Of a stretch of 64,000 nucleotides of DNA, positions 36,867 to 45,438 are shown one piece after another (the first letter of the stretch is position 1; every line of letters starts with the position of its first letter). The stretch lies in NCBI RefSeq assembly GCF_008369105.1, contig NZ_VINQ01000001.1, positions 186,001 to 250,000 on the forward strand, written 5' to 3'. The DNA is from Aquicoccus porphyridii (lineage in GTDB: Bacteria > Pseudomonadota > Alphaproteobacteria > Rhodobacterales > Rhodobacteraceae). The position numbers and the translations under genes are program-made. Below the pieces are notes generated by a model. It was not told the origin of the DNA and did no database searches. It was given only the letters and a program-made list of their open reading frames with translations.

Positions 36867-37967
36867 TCAGCGGCGCGGCCCGGTGGTCGTGGTTGTGGTC
36901 GTGGCCGCGTCGCGCGATTGGCCAAGACGGGCGTGATACAGAATGAGGCGCGCCTCTTCTGGACGCACGGGGCGCGAGGGCGGGGTTTGCAGAAGGCGGC
37001 CAAAAAGCGCGCGGTATGGTTCATCCTGCATCAACTCGTGAAACCGGGCCTTGCGCCATGCGACCGCCGCATCGTGTAGCGCGGCGAGCCCCGGGTCGGA
37101 TTTGAGCGCGGCCAGCGCGGCATCGCGACGGGGGGCCAGGGCGGCGATGGTGGTGTCGGTTTCGGTATTGTAGTTGCGCTCGACCCAGTAGTCGAGATCG
37201 AGCATATGGGCGTTGTGCACGGCCCGGCCCCGGTCGGCCTTGATCACGAAATTCTCCATCGAACCAAGGGGATAGTGATTGAGTTGAGCAAGGCCGTGAT
37301 TGGGTCGGCCAAAGGGTGAAAAGATCTGGCGCGTGAGAAACTGGGATGGCAGTTCGCGCCCTTCGCCGTCGAACCAGCGCGCGCTGTGCAGCCGGTCGGG
37401 ATCGGGTTTGCGTGGGCGGTGAACCCCGAGCTTGGCATACGTGTCGTCATTGCGAAACAGGGTCTTGAACATCGACGCGCGCCACGGCCAATACATCACC
37501 GCGGGGGCGGCGCGGGTGAACTGATCGGTCACCGGGCGATCCTCGTAGCGGACGATATCGGACGAGCCGAAGAGCCGCCAGGTGAGGGTGATGGCGCTGG
37601 CCTCGGGCAGGGCGGCCAGGAGGGCGGGGACGGTGTGATCGCCGACATGGATATTGATGAATTCATCCGCGTCGAGCGTGATGATCCAGTCGGCCGCCGC
37701 CACTTCGGGGCGTTTGTCGGCGAGTTTCATCGCCGTGAACTGAATACCGCCCTTGTCATGCGGGCCGTCATTGCGGACATGGGTCAGCAGGCCCATCTCG
37801 GCCAGCCGGTCGAGCATCAGATCGGTGCCGTCGTCACAATCGTTCGAGAATACGAGGAAATCGGTGATGCCGGCCGTCTGGTGATGAGCGAGCCATTCCA
37901 GGAGGTAGGCGGCTTCGTTGCGGACGGTGAGAACGGCGAGGATTTTCAAGGGTTCACAACCGACCAT
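36867..37967 (-). CDS. Glycosyltransferase family 2 protein
   Basis: A 366-residue GT-A-fold protein. VLTVRNEAAYLLEWLAHHQT begins the nucleotide-sugar domain, and the metal motif is WIITLDADEFINIHVGD (DxDEF). It belongs with two other cluster members to the Glyco_tranf_2_4 / GT92-like group. The middle region RPNHGLAQLNHYPLGSMENF is shared in pattern by all three. The C-terminus has a run of seven threonines from GTG/GTC/GTT triplets on the plus strand, an in-frame repeat. Its start overlaps the FkbM gene by 22 bases. Confidence 0.85.
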   Translation of the reverse strand: MVGCEPLKILAVLTVRNEAAYLLEWLAHHQTAGITDFLVFSNDCDDGTDLMLDRLAEMGLLTHVRNDGPHDKGGIQFTAMKLADKRPEVAAADWIITLDADEFINIHVGDHTVPALLAALPEASAITLTWRLFGSSDIVRYEDRPVTDQFTRAAPAVMYWPWRASMFKTLFRNDDTYAKLGVHRPRKPDPDRLHSARWFDGEGRELPSQFLTRQIFSPFGRPNHGLAQLNHYPLGSMENFVIKADRGRAVHNAHMLDLDYWVERNYNTETDTTIAALAPRRDAALAALKSDPGLAALHDAAVAWRKARFHELMQDEPYRALFGRLLQTPPSRPVRPEEARLILYHARLGQSRDAATTTTTTTGPRR

Positions 37968-38674
37968 GAGCGACGAAAGACGATCACCTTGCGGTGCGAC
38001 CAGCGCGGGAAATAGGTCAGTCCGGCGCGGTGCATCGCGTCAAAGACGGCGCGCACGCCCTCGGGGCCGATCCATTGCGGGTGCAACTCGATCACCGCGG
38101 CGCGCAGGCCCTCATAGTCAAGCGCGGGCAGGATGCTGGCCTCGGCGCCTTCGATGTCGCACACCAGAACGCTGGGCCGGATTTCGGTGAAGGTGTCGTT
38201 GATATCGCGCACGGCGACCTGTTCGGTCGAGGTGATCGCGGACTCGTCGGTGGCGGTCTTGTCGAGCGAGGAGGCCAACAGGTTCTTGCGCACGTAGAAA
38301 TCGACCGGCCCGGAGGCCTTGGGGGCCAGCAGCGCGTTGTGCACGGTGGCGTTGGTGACGCCATTCTCGGAATGGACGCGGTGGATATAGTCGATCAGGT
38401 TGGGGTTGGCCTCGAAGCTGTGGATGGCCGTGACCGGCTTCTTGGTCGCGATCAGGGTGGACATGTAGCCGATGCCCGCACCGAGTTCGAGCACGGTGTC
38501 GCCCGCGCGCGCAACGCGCAGCACCGCTTCGGATTCGAGCTTTTCATAGGCGTTCTTGCGCAGCGACTGGCGGATGCGGGGACTGAGGATCGCGGGATCG
38601 TTGGGAAAGCGCAGCCCGCGCGATTGGATCAGGTCTGCTGCCGTGTCCGGCGGGTCAGCGCGTGGGGCGTCCAT
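37946..38674 (-). CDS. FkbM family methyltransferase
   Basis: A 242-residue SAM-dependent O-methyltransferase. SAM-binding loop VLELGAGIGYMSTLIATKKP, then IHSFEANPNLIDYI, and the late motif VLVCDIEGAEASILP, all typical of the FkbM family acting on sugars of surface polysaccharides. It lies one base after the long fusion gene and overlaps the next glycosyltransferase, so it is embedded in the operon. The specific acceptor is unknown. Confidence 0.87.
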   Translation of the reverse strand: MDAPRADPPDTAADLIQSRGLRFPNDPAILSPRIRQSLRKNAYEKLESEAVLRVARAGDTVLELGAGIGYMSTLIATKKPVTAIHSFEANPNLIDYIHRVHSENGVTNATVHNALLAPKASGPVDFYVRKNLLASSLDKTATDESAITSTEQVAVRDINDTFTEIRPSVLVCDIEGAEASILPALDYEGLRAAVIELHPQWIGPEGVRAVFDAMHRAGLTYFPRWSHRKVIVFRRSWSVVNP

Positions 38675-38675
38675 G

Positions 38676-41066
38676 TCAACTCTCCATATCGAGGGCGAGG
38701 GCGTAGGCGACGCGCTCGGTCTCGGTCAGTTTCAGCTTGAGCGCCTGGTCGTAAAGGTCCTGGAATTCGGGGATGGCGTGCAGTTCCTCGGCCTTGGCGC
38801 GGTGCCATGCGAGGCCCTTTTGATGCCAGGTGCGCAGGGTGTCGTCGGCCATGAGCCGGTCGTACTCGGCGCGCAGGCGAGGGATGTTGCGCTTGATCGT
38901 GATGTCGCGGAAATCGGACCAGTCCATGCGAATCCAGTAGTTGATCCCGATCGAGCGGTCGACGTGGAGCGCACGTCCGCGCTGGCGTTTTATGAGGAAG
39001 CTTTCGGCCGAGCGCAGCGCGTAGTGATTGAGTTGCAAGAGGTCATAGCCGATGGATTTCTTGGAGCTGCGCCAGCCGTTCTCGGCTGCCTCGCCGGTCA
39101 TGTCGCGGCCCGATCCGTTGACCCATTTCACGCGGGACTTGAACGACTCGTCGAGCTTGTTGGGGCGGTGGCACGAGATCTTCTCGTAGGCGCCGATGTT
39201 GCGGAACATGGTCTTGAAGCCCCAGACGGTGTGCGGCTTGGGGCAGAACTTGGGGGCGCAGGTGTCGAACTGGTCGATGACGAAATCGTCGCTGAGCCGC
39301 GTCACGCCGTTATGGCCAAAGAGCCGCCATGTCATCGCGACATTGGTGGCGTCGGGCACGTGTTCGAAGAAATCATCCAGCGTGCCGTTGCCGCAGCGCA
39401 CGTTGATGAATTCGTCGACGTCGATATGGGTGATCCATTCGGCATTGCGGATCACGCCTTCCTTGAGGGCCTGGTTGAGGGCGTATTGCTGGGGCGAGTT
39501 GCCTTTCCAGTTGTCGTTGTTGCGGTGCTGGAGCACGCCCATCTCTTGCAACCGGTCGAGGATTTCGGTCGTCCCGTCGGTGCAGTCGTTGGTGTAGATC
39601 AGGAAATTGTCGACGCCCATGGCGCGGTGATAGGCGACCCATTCGACGATATAGGGCGCCTCGTTCTTCATGCAGCCGACGATGACGTTGCCGGTGCTCC
39701 CGGGCAGCAGGGCGCGCGGTGGCACCGGGGTGTAGGCGGCGGCCAGTTCCTCTTCGTTCACCGCGCCCAGCCGGTTGTGCGGGGCAAAGGAGGAGTGCTG
39801 CAGCTTGGCGAAATTCTGTTTGGCGAGGGGGGGCAAGACGATCTGCGCGGTGGGGCTGAGGCCGGTGTCTGGTGTCGGGGTAACCGTGTCCGGTTGGGGC
39901 GTGGGGGTGGCGGGGTCGGTGCCGTTTTCGAGCCGGGCCAGCGCGTCGAGCTTGGCCTTGCGCTCCTCGCGCGTGGCCTTGTCGATGCGCCACATGAAAC
40001 CCAAAAGATACTGCGAGGCACGATAGCCGTTGCCGGGGTCGACCTCTTGCCAGGCGGGCAGGGCGCGGTCGCGTTTGAGGCTGGTGGGGGTCAGTGCCGG
40101 GTGGGCCTTGACCAGGGCCTTGTTGGCGGGTTCGAATGCGCGGGAAACCTCGGCGAGACTGCCCGGAGCGATCGGGTCTCCGGGGATCTCGATCTCGGTG
40201 AGGAACTTGCGCCAAAGCATGCGCGGCAGCACCTTCTGGCGGCTGGACAGAACCTTGAGCAGCAATGCGTTGAGTTGCCGTGCCCGGGCCAGCCATGCCG
40301 CCGCGGGTTCCGGTGGGATGGTGTCGGGCGTGGCCTTGCCGATGGTGGGGGCGATGCCGAATGCGGCGCGGATTTCCTCGGTCACCTCGGACCCGTAAAA
40401 GAGTGCCGGATCATAGGGTCGCAGCGTGACCGCGCCGGGGCCGAACACCCCCTCCCAATGGCGCACCAGCCGGGGATAATCGAGCCAGAACGGCGGCGCC
40501 TGTGTCTCGAGAAACTGGCCCGCCTGCGGGTCGATGGCATGGGCGTCAAGCAGCGCGTCATCCCACCAGTCCGAGGTTCCGGCCATTTCAAGCTCAAGCT
40601 CGAGCGAGGCCGCGCGCCCTTCGAACACCTGCTCGGCATAGCGCCGTGCGAGAAGCCGCCCCTGTTCGTCGATATGGGCGAGGATGCGGATGTCGTCGGA
40701 GAGCGGCGCCAGCAGGGCGTGCAGCCGCTCAAGCTCGGACCGGCTGGCGAGGGAGCTGCCAAGTTGGCTGGCTGAGAGGATCATCAACTCGGGGCGGTGG
40801 GTTTCGACCTCGCGAGCGAGACCGGCGGCGACTTCGGCGTGGAGCGCGTCCTGTGCCTCGGGGAGGATGTAGCCGCGATTGAAGCGCAACGGGTCGATAT
40901 GGGCGGGGTCGGTCACGGCCATGTAGAGCCGGGTGTGGTTCTTGCCCCCGGGCGAGCGCGGATAAAGCACACCCTTGGACAGCAATTGCTCGCGTTTCTG
41001 ATCGAGCACCTGTTGCAGGCGCAACGCGCCGACCTGTTCGAGACCGATATGGACCACGATACGCAT
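38676..41066 (-). CDS. Fusion: degenerate sulfotransferase-like domain + glycosyltransferase 2
   Basis: A 796-residue protein with two parts. Residues 1-300 begin RIVVHIGLEQVGALRLQQVL and GVLYPRSPGG, the pattern of HIG-x-x-KTGTT sulfotransferase-like proteins, but the phosphosulfate loop reads EQVGA, so binding of PAPS is doubtful. A Pro/Thr linker (about 395-425) leads to a GT-A glycosyltransferase: VGCMKNEAPYIVEWVAYHRA, the metal motif WITHIDVDEFINVRCG, and LLQLNHYALRSAESFLIK. The start overlaps the stop of the sulfotransferase gene by one base. It is probably bifunctional or has a structural N-domain. Confidence 0.8.
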   Translation of the reverse strand: MRIVVHIGLEQVGALRLQQVLDQKREQLLSKGVLYPRSPGGKNHTRLYMAVTDPAHIDPLRFNRGYILPEAQDALHAEVAAGLAREVETHRPELMILSASQLGSSLASRSELERLHALLAPLSDDIRILAHIDEQGRLLARRYAEQVFEGRAASLELELEMAGTSDWWDDALLDAHAIDPQAGQFLETQAPPFWLDYPRLVRHWEGVFGPGAVTLRPYDPALFYGSEVTEEIRAAFGIAPTIGKATPDTIPPEPAAAWLARARQLNALLLKVLSSRQKVLPRMLWRKFLTEIEIPGDPIAPGSLAEVSRAFEPANKALVKAHPALTPTSLKRDRALPAWQEVDPGNGYRASQYLLGFMWRIDKATREERKAKLDALARLENGTDPATPTPQPDTVTPTPDTGLSPTAQIVLPPLAKQNFAKLQHSSFAPHNRLGAVNEEELAAAYTPVPPRALLPGSTGNVIVGCMKNEAPYIVEWVAYHRAMGVDNFLIYTNDCTDGTTEILDRLQEMGVLQHRNNDNWKGNSPQQYALNQALKEGVIRNAEWITHIDVDEFINVRCGNGTLDDFFEHVPDATNVAMTWRLFGHNGVTRLSDDFVIDQFDTCAPKFCPKPHTVWGFKTMFRNIGAYEKISCHRPNKLDESFKSRVKWVNGSGRDMTGEAAENGWRSSKKSIGYDLLQLNHYALRSAESFLIKRQRGRALHVDRSIGINYWIRMDWSDFRDITIKRNIPRLRAEYDRLMADDTLRTWHQKGLAWHRAKAEELHAIPEFQDLYDQALKLKLTETERVAYALALDMES

Positions 41067-41722
41067 TACGCCACCCTGCCTGCCGTGTCATCGCCCTTGC
41101 GGGCCGTGTCGGGGTTGGCGTTGAGCCGCCCCCACCATGGAAGATCGTGGCCGAGAAAGGCCCCGATCCTGTTCGGCGCCTCGGGATCGGCGACATCGTA
41201 TTCGAGGAACGCAGCGTCGCCTTCGAACACCTTGCGCAGAAAGGCGTGATGCGCGGCAATCCATTTGGCACGCTCATGCGTGGTCTGGCCATAGCCGCGC
41301 GGCAGGCCCGGCACGGTCAGGCGCGGTAGCCGCTCGGTGCCCATGTCGGACCAGCGCAGCATGCTCAGCGCCTGATCCATCGGGTCGCGGGACGAGGCGA
41401 GAAAGCGAACCTGCGGATGATGCTGGCGGATCGCGTCGATCACGCCCCAGTCGGTCTGGGGCCAGATCGACTGGCCGCGGCGCATCAGGCTGATCTCGGT
41501 GAAGGCGTTGAATTCATCCAGCGTTTCGAGCGGGTCGCCGGTGGTGAAATAGCCGTGATACATCTGCCCCGCGACAAAGCGCCCGCGCAGTTTGGGCCGG
41601 TCGGTGTCGCGCCGCCGGATGCGGTAGTCGGCCACGCTGAACCCGGCCTTGCGCAACGCATTGGCAAGCGTCGTGGTGCCGGATTTGGGCAGGCCGAGAT
41701 TGACGACGATCAATTCGTTCAT
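41066..41722 (-). CDS. Sulfotransferase family protein
   Basis: A 218-residue protein with an intact 5'-phosphosulfate loop (VVNLGLPKSGTTTLANALRK) and a 3'-phosphate segment (RFLASSRDPMDQALSM), so it is a credible PAPS-dependent sulfotransferase. Short length and lack of a membrane helix suggest a cytoplasmic enzyme acting on a nucleotide- or lipid-linked glycan. It overlaps both neighbours (4 bases upstream, 1 downstream), which puts it squarely in one translational unit with the glycosyltransferases. Confidence 0.85.
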   Translation of the reverse strand: MNELIVVNLGLPKSGTTTLANALRKAGFSVADYRIRRRDTDRPKLRGRFVAGQMYHGYFTTGDPLETLDEFNAFTEISLMRRGQSIWPQTDWGVIDAIRQHHPQVRFLASSRDPMDQALSMLRWSDMGTERLPRLTVPGLPRGYGQTTHERAKWIAAHHAFLRKVFEGDAAFLEYDVADPEAPNRIGAFLGHDLPWWGRLNANPDTARKGDDTAGRVA

Positions 41723-42750
41723 GAAGCCAGCCCCAGGTCGATCAGCATCGCTTCTTCCTCGGGGGGCAGTTTCGAGGCGCTGCGCAACTGCGCGCGCATC
41801 GCGCGATATTCTTCACGGGCCAGAAGCTCATCACGTTTGGCGATGTGGCGGGCGACGCATTCGTCATGCAGGGCGGCGATGTCGGGATCGCTTTTCATCT
41901 CGGCCAAGGCGTCGCGCAATGCGGGCAGGTAGCGTTGTATCGAGAGATCGGAAAAGGCATCGTCATTGCGCTCGCGCCAATAGGTGTCGTCGAAGGCGCG
42001 GTTCTCGCGGTTGACGTCGCCGCGGTCGTTCTTGACGAGATAGCTGTCGAGCGAACGCAGCGCGTAATGATTGAGCGTGGCAAACGCGCGCGCGCCCTTG
42101 GCCGGAAACCTGCGGATGCGGCGCGGATTGGCGGCGACAAGGAACCGATGCGACACCTCGCGGCCCGACCCGTCGGTCCATGCGGGGCGTTTCTTCTTTG
42201 GCAGCTTGTCGCGGAAAAACGGCCGGTGCGCGCCGTAATACTGCACCGGAAAATCGTGGCGCACCAGTGTCTTGACCTCGATCGCAGTTTCGCCACCCCA
42301 CAGGTCGGGATTGTGCGAGCGGGTGAATTGCTCGATCACCGGCCGATCCTCGAAGGTGTCTATGTCGCAATTGGCGAAGAACTGGAAGGTGAGGGATATC
42401 GCCTGTGGATCGCCGCAGGCCGCGATCAGGGCCGGGATGGTGTGATCGCCCACATGGATGTTGAGAAACTCATCGACATCGGCGACCCAGAGCCAGTCGG
42501 CCTCGGTCACGATCTCGCGCTTCTTGGCGTCCTTGAGCGCCTCCATCTGGTAATTGCGCCCCTCGGCCGGGTTGGGCAGGTGCTGCACCATCCCGCGGGC
42601 CTGCAACGCATCGAGCAGCCGGTCGGTGCCGTCAGTGCAGTCGTTGGAGTAAAACAGGTGATCGGTCACGCCGATCAGGCGGTTGAACGCGATCCATTCC
42701 AGAAGGAACGGACCCTCGTTCTTGACGCAGGTGACGGCCGTTATGCGCAT
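41719..42750 (-). CDS. Glycosyltransferase family 2 protein (first gene of glycan operon)
   Basis: A 343-residue GT-A protein close in design to the one at 36867: ITAVTCVKNEGPFLLEWIAF, metal motif WLWVADVDEFLNIHVGDHT, and FATLNHYALRSLDSYLVKN. It appears to head the run of overlapping minus-strand genes down to 35772. The 253-base region upstream to the cox cluster probably carries the promoter, but no clear box could be fixed. Sugar donor and acceptor are unknown. Confidence 0.85.
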   Translation of the reverse strand: MRITAVTCVKNEGPFLLEWIAFNRLIGVTDHLFYSNDCTDGTDRLLDALQARGMVQHLPNPAEGRNYQMEALKDAKKREIVTEADWLWVADVDEFLNIHVGDHTIPALIAACGDPQAISLTFQFFANCDIDTFEDRPVIEQFTRSHNPDLWGGETAIEVKTLVRHDFPVQYYGAHRPFFRDKLPKKKRPAWTDGSGREVSHRFLVAANPRRIRRFPAKGARAFATLNHYALRSLDSYLVKNDRGDVNRENRAFDDTYWRERNDDAFSDLSIQRYLPALRDALAEMKSDPDIAALHDECVARHIAKRDELLAREEYRAMRAQLRSASKLPPEEEAMLIDLGLAS

Positions 42751-43003
42751 TGACGCACCCCCGCCCTTGTGCCGGAACCTTCACGCATGCCTCTGCCCGT
42801 CATTGCCCGCCCTGGTGCCATGGCCATTCACGACCATTCTGGCATCTTGTTCTTTCCCTGAACCATGGCATCCGGGGTGAAAAACGTCAATCTTTCGTGA
42901 ATTTCAGCCCCGTGGTCCGCCCCGTGGTGGGACAATTCCGTGACAGGCTGTGACTTGACCTTGTGGCGCGGGCCATGCAGTCGTTGTCGCAGGGAGGACC
43001 GCC

Positions 43004-43912
43004 ATGCGCGACATGACATCCATTGACGACGTACAGGCGATGCTGGCCGGGCAGGATTACGTCTGCGGGCGGGCGCTGGCCACGGTCGTTTTCCTGGCGC
43101 TCCGGCTGGGCCGACCGCTGTTTCTCGAGGGCGAGGCGGGGGTCGGCAAGACCGAGATCGCCAAGGCGCTGGCCAGCGGTCTGGGGCGGCGGCTGATCCG
43201 GTTGCAATGCTACGAGGGGCTCGATGCGGCCACGGCGGTTTACGAATGGAATTTCGCCGAGCAGATGATCGCGATCCGCGCCGCCGAGGCGGCGGGCGGG
43301 GCCGATGCGGACATGCTCAAGACCGAGTTGTTCACCGAGGATTACCTGATCGAGCGCCCGCTCCTGCAGGCGATGCGCCCGCAGCCGGGTGGTGCGCCGA
43401 TCCTGCTCATTGACGAGCTCGATCGCACCGACGAGCCGTTCGAGGCATTCCTGCTGGAGGCGCTCAGCGATTTCCAGGTGACGATCCCGGAGCTGGGCAC
43501 GATCCGCGCGCCCGAGCCGCCGATCGTCATCCTGACCTCGAACCGCACGCGCGAGGTGCATGACGCCTTGAAGCGGCGCTGTCTCTATCACTGGGTCGAT
43601 TACCCCAGCTTCGAGCGCGAGATCGAGATCCTGCATGCCCGCGCGCCAGAGGCGGCCGAGCACCTGTCGCAACAGGTCGTGGCCTTCGTTCAGAGGTTGC
43701 GCTCCGAGGATCTGTTCAAGAAACCGGGTGTGGCGGAAACCATCGACTGGGCCAAATGCCTCTTGGCGCTCGATGTGCTCGACCTCAGCCCCGAGGTCAT
43801 TGCCGATACGCTGGGGGCGATCCTGAAATATCAGGACGACATCCAGAAACTCCAGGGGTCCGAGGCCAAGCGCATTCTGGATGAGGTGAAATCCTCGCTC
43901 GAACCGGCGTGA
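43004..43912 (+). CDS. coxD: MoxR-type AAA ATPase of the cox cluster
   Basis: A 302-residue AAA+ ATPase: Walker A FLEGEAGVGKTEIAKALASG, Walker B APILLIDELDRTDEPFEAF, sensor VILTSNRTREVHDALKRRC. In Oligotropha CoxD helps build the [CuSMoO2] site of CO dehydrogenase; here it would mature the molybdenum enzyme encoded downstream. Paired with a VWA protein (CoxE), as MoxR proteins usually are. First gene of the cox cluster. Confidence 0.9.
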   Translation: MRDMTSIDDVQAMLAGQDYVCGRALATVVFLALRLGRPLFLEGEAGVGKTEIAKALASGLGRRLIRLQCYEGLDAATAVYEWNFAEQMIAIRAAEAAGGADADMLKTELFTEDYLIERPLLQAMRPQPGGAPILLIDELDRTDEPFEAFLLEALSDFQVTIPELGTIRAPEPPIVILTSNRTREVHDALKRRCLYHWVDYPSFEREIEILHARAPEAAEHLSQQVVAFVQRLRSEDLFKKPGVAETIDWAKCLLALDVLDLSPEVIADTLGAILKYQDDIQKLQGSEAKRILDEVKSSLEPA

Positions 43913-43914
43913 TG

Positions 43915-43990
43915 CTTCATCTTGCCCGAAATACTCCGGGGGGGCGACAAAACGCGGCGCGTTTTGCGCCTTGGGGGCAGCGCCCCCAGG
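43915..43990 (+). repeat. Dispersed intergenic element, family A, copy 4
   Basis: Inverse orientation: CTTCATCTTGCCCGAAATAC directly after the coxD stop, an inner hairpin AAAACGCGGCGCGTTTT, and GGGGGCAGCGCCCCC just before coxE. Relative to transcription this is the same order as the mlaE-mlaF and pyrC-pyrE copies. Confidence 0.7.
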
Positions 43991-43997
43991 ACGGTCG

Positions 43998-45254
43998 ATG
44001 ACGGAACTGCCGCCGCTCGATCTGCCCGAGCAGCCCCGACTGGCGCATAACATCACCCATTTCGCGCGGGCGCTGCGCAAGGCCGGTCTGCCGATCGGGC
44101 CGGGGCGGGTGATCGACGCGATCCGCGCGGTCGAGGCAGCCGGGTTCACCGAGAAAACCGATTTCTACTGGGTTCTGCATGCCTGTTTCGTGAACCGGCC
44201 CGAGCATCGCCGGGTCTTTGCCCAGCTTTTCCGCCTCTACTGGCGCGATCCGCGCTACATGGAGCACATGATGTCGATGATGCTGCCCGCCATTCGCGGC
44301 GTGCAGGAGGAACGCCGCGCCGAGGCGGCCGAGAAACGCGCGGCCGAGGCGCTGCTCGACGGGGTCGAGCGTGACCTGCCCGAGATCGAGGAGAGCGGCG
44401 AGGAGGTGCAGATCGAGATCGACGCCTCGCGCACCATGTCGCGCGAGGAGCGCCTCAGAACGCTTGATTTCGAGCAGATGAGCACCGCCGAGATCGCCGA
44501 GGCCAAGCGCATGCTGGCGCGGTTGCGGCTGCCGGTCAAACCGATCCCGACGCGCCGAGGCATGGCCGCGATCCATGGCCGCGAGATCGACGGGCGGCGC
44601 ACGCTGCGCGCGGCGATGCGGGCCGGGGGCGAATTGCGCAAGCTCCAGATGAAGGCGCCGCGCCCGCGCTGGCCCAACCTCGTGGTGCTGTGCGATATTT
44701 CCGGCTCGATGAGCCAATATAGCCGTATGGTGCTGCATTTCCTGCACGCAGTGGCCAATCACAAGGGTGCGGGCTGGTCCAGGGTGCATGCCTTCACCTT
44801 TGGCACACGGCTGACCAACATCACCCGGCATCTCGCCACCCGCGATGTCGATCAGGCGCTGAAGGCCGCCGGGGCACAGGCGCAGGACTGGGAAGGTGGC
44901 ACGCGGATCGGCGAGAGCCTGCATGCGTTCAACCGTGACTGGTCGCGCCGGGTGACGGGGCAGGGGGCCGTGGTGCTGCTCATCTCCGACGGGCTTGACC
45001 GGGACGATACGGCGCTTCTGGAAAAGGAGATCGAGCGGCTACATCTTTCGGCCCGTCGCCTGATCTGGCTCAACCCGCTGCTGCGTTGGGACGGGTTCGC
45101 ACCCAGGGCCGCGGGCATCCGCGCGATGTTGCCGCATGTCGACAGTTTCCGCGCGGGCCATTCTGTCGCCACGCTGGAGGAACTTGCCATCGCGATTTCG
45201 CGCCCCGACGACATGGGCGAGAAGTCGCGGCTGATGGCAATGCTTGACGGGTGA
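43998..45254 (+). CDS. coxE: VWA domain protein of the cox cluster
   Basis: A 418-residue protein. The N-terminal half is helical and charged (residues 60-200); the C-terminal VWA domain begins RWPNLVVLCDISGSMSQYSR with the DxSxS metal site, followed by GGTRIGESL and LLISDGLDRDD. It fits CoxE, partner of the MoxR ATPase CoxD. ATG at 43998 starts TELPPLDLPEQPR; the upstream in-frame start lies inside the repeat and was rejected. Confidence 0.9.
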   Translation: MTELPPLDLPEQPRLAHNITHFARALRKAGLPIGPGRVIDAIRAVEAAGFTEKTDFYWVLHACFVNRPEHRRVFAQLFRLYWRDPRYMEHMMSMMLPAIRGVQEERRAEAAEKRAAEALLDGVERDLPEIEESGEEVQIEIDASRTMSREERLRTLDFEQMSTAEIAEAKRMLARLRLPVKPIPTRRGMAAIHGREIDGRRTLRAAMRAGGELRKLQMKAPRPRWPNLVVLCDISGSMSQYSRMVLHFLHAVANHKGAGWSRVHAFTFGTRLTNITRHLATRDVDQALKAAGAQAQDWEGGTRIGESLHAFNRDWSRRVTGQGAVVLLISDGLDRDDTALLEKEIERLHLSARRLIWLNPLLRWDGFAPRAAGIRAMLPHVDSFRAGHSVATLEELAIAISRPDDMGEKSRLMAMLDG

Positions 45255-45438
45255 TTGACGGTCCGAGGGGGCATTTTTGCGGAGCCGGGTTGACGTGGCC
45301 GGGCCGCGAGGGTGTCACGCTGATCGCCGAGGCGTCGGCAGAGCGAAATTTGACCGATCATGCAAATGCGAACGGCTGCCCCTTGCGGGTGACTGCTTTC
45401 TTTTGTTTGGTGAGGGGGGGCCTGATTGGGGGAAAACC

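Noticed and set aside
36880-36905. GTG/GTC/GTT triplet tract at the 3' end of a glycosyltransferase as a phase-variation repeat
   Set aside because: Units are three bases long and near the C-terminus, so length changes would only add or remove threonines, not switch the gene off.
38556-40775. Open plus-strand frame of about 739 codons opposite the fusion glycosyltransferase gene
   Set aside because: Val/Gly/Asp-rich translation with no recognisable domain; the minus strand shows two coherent domains and overlapping operon neighbours.
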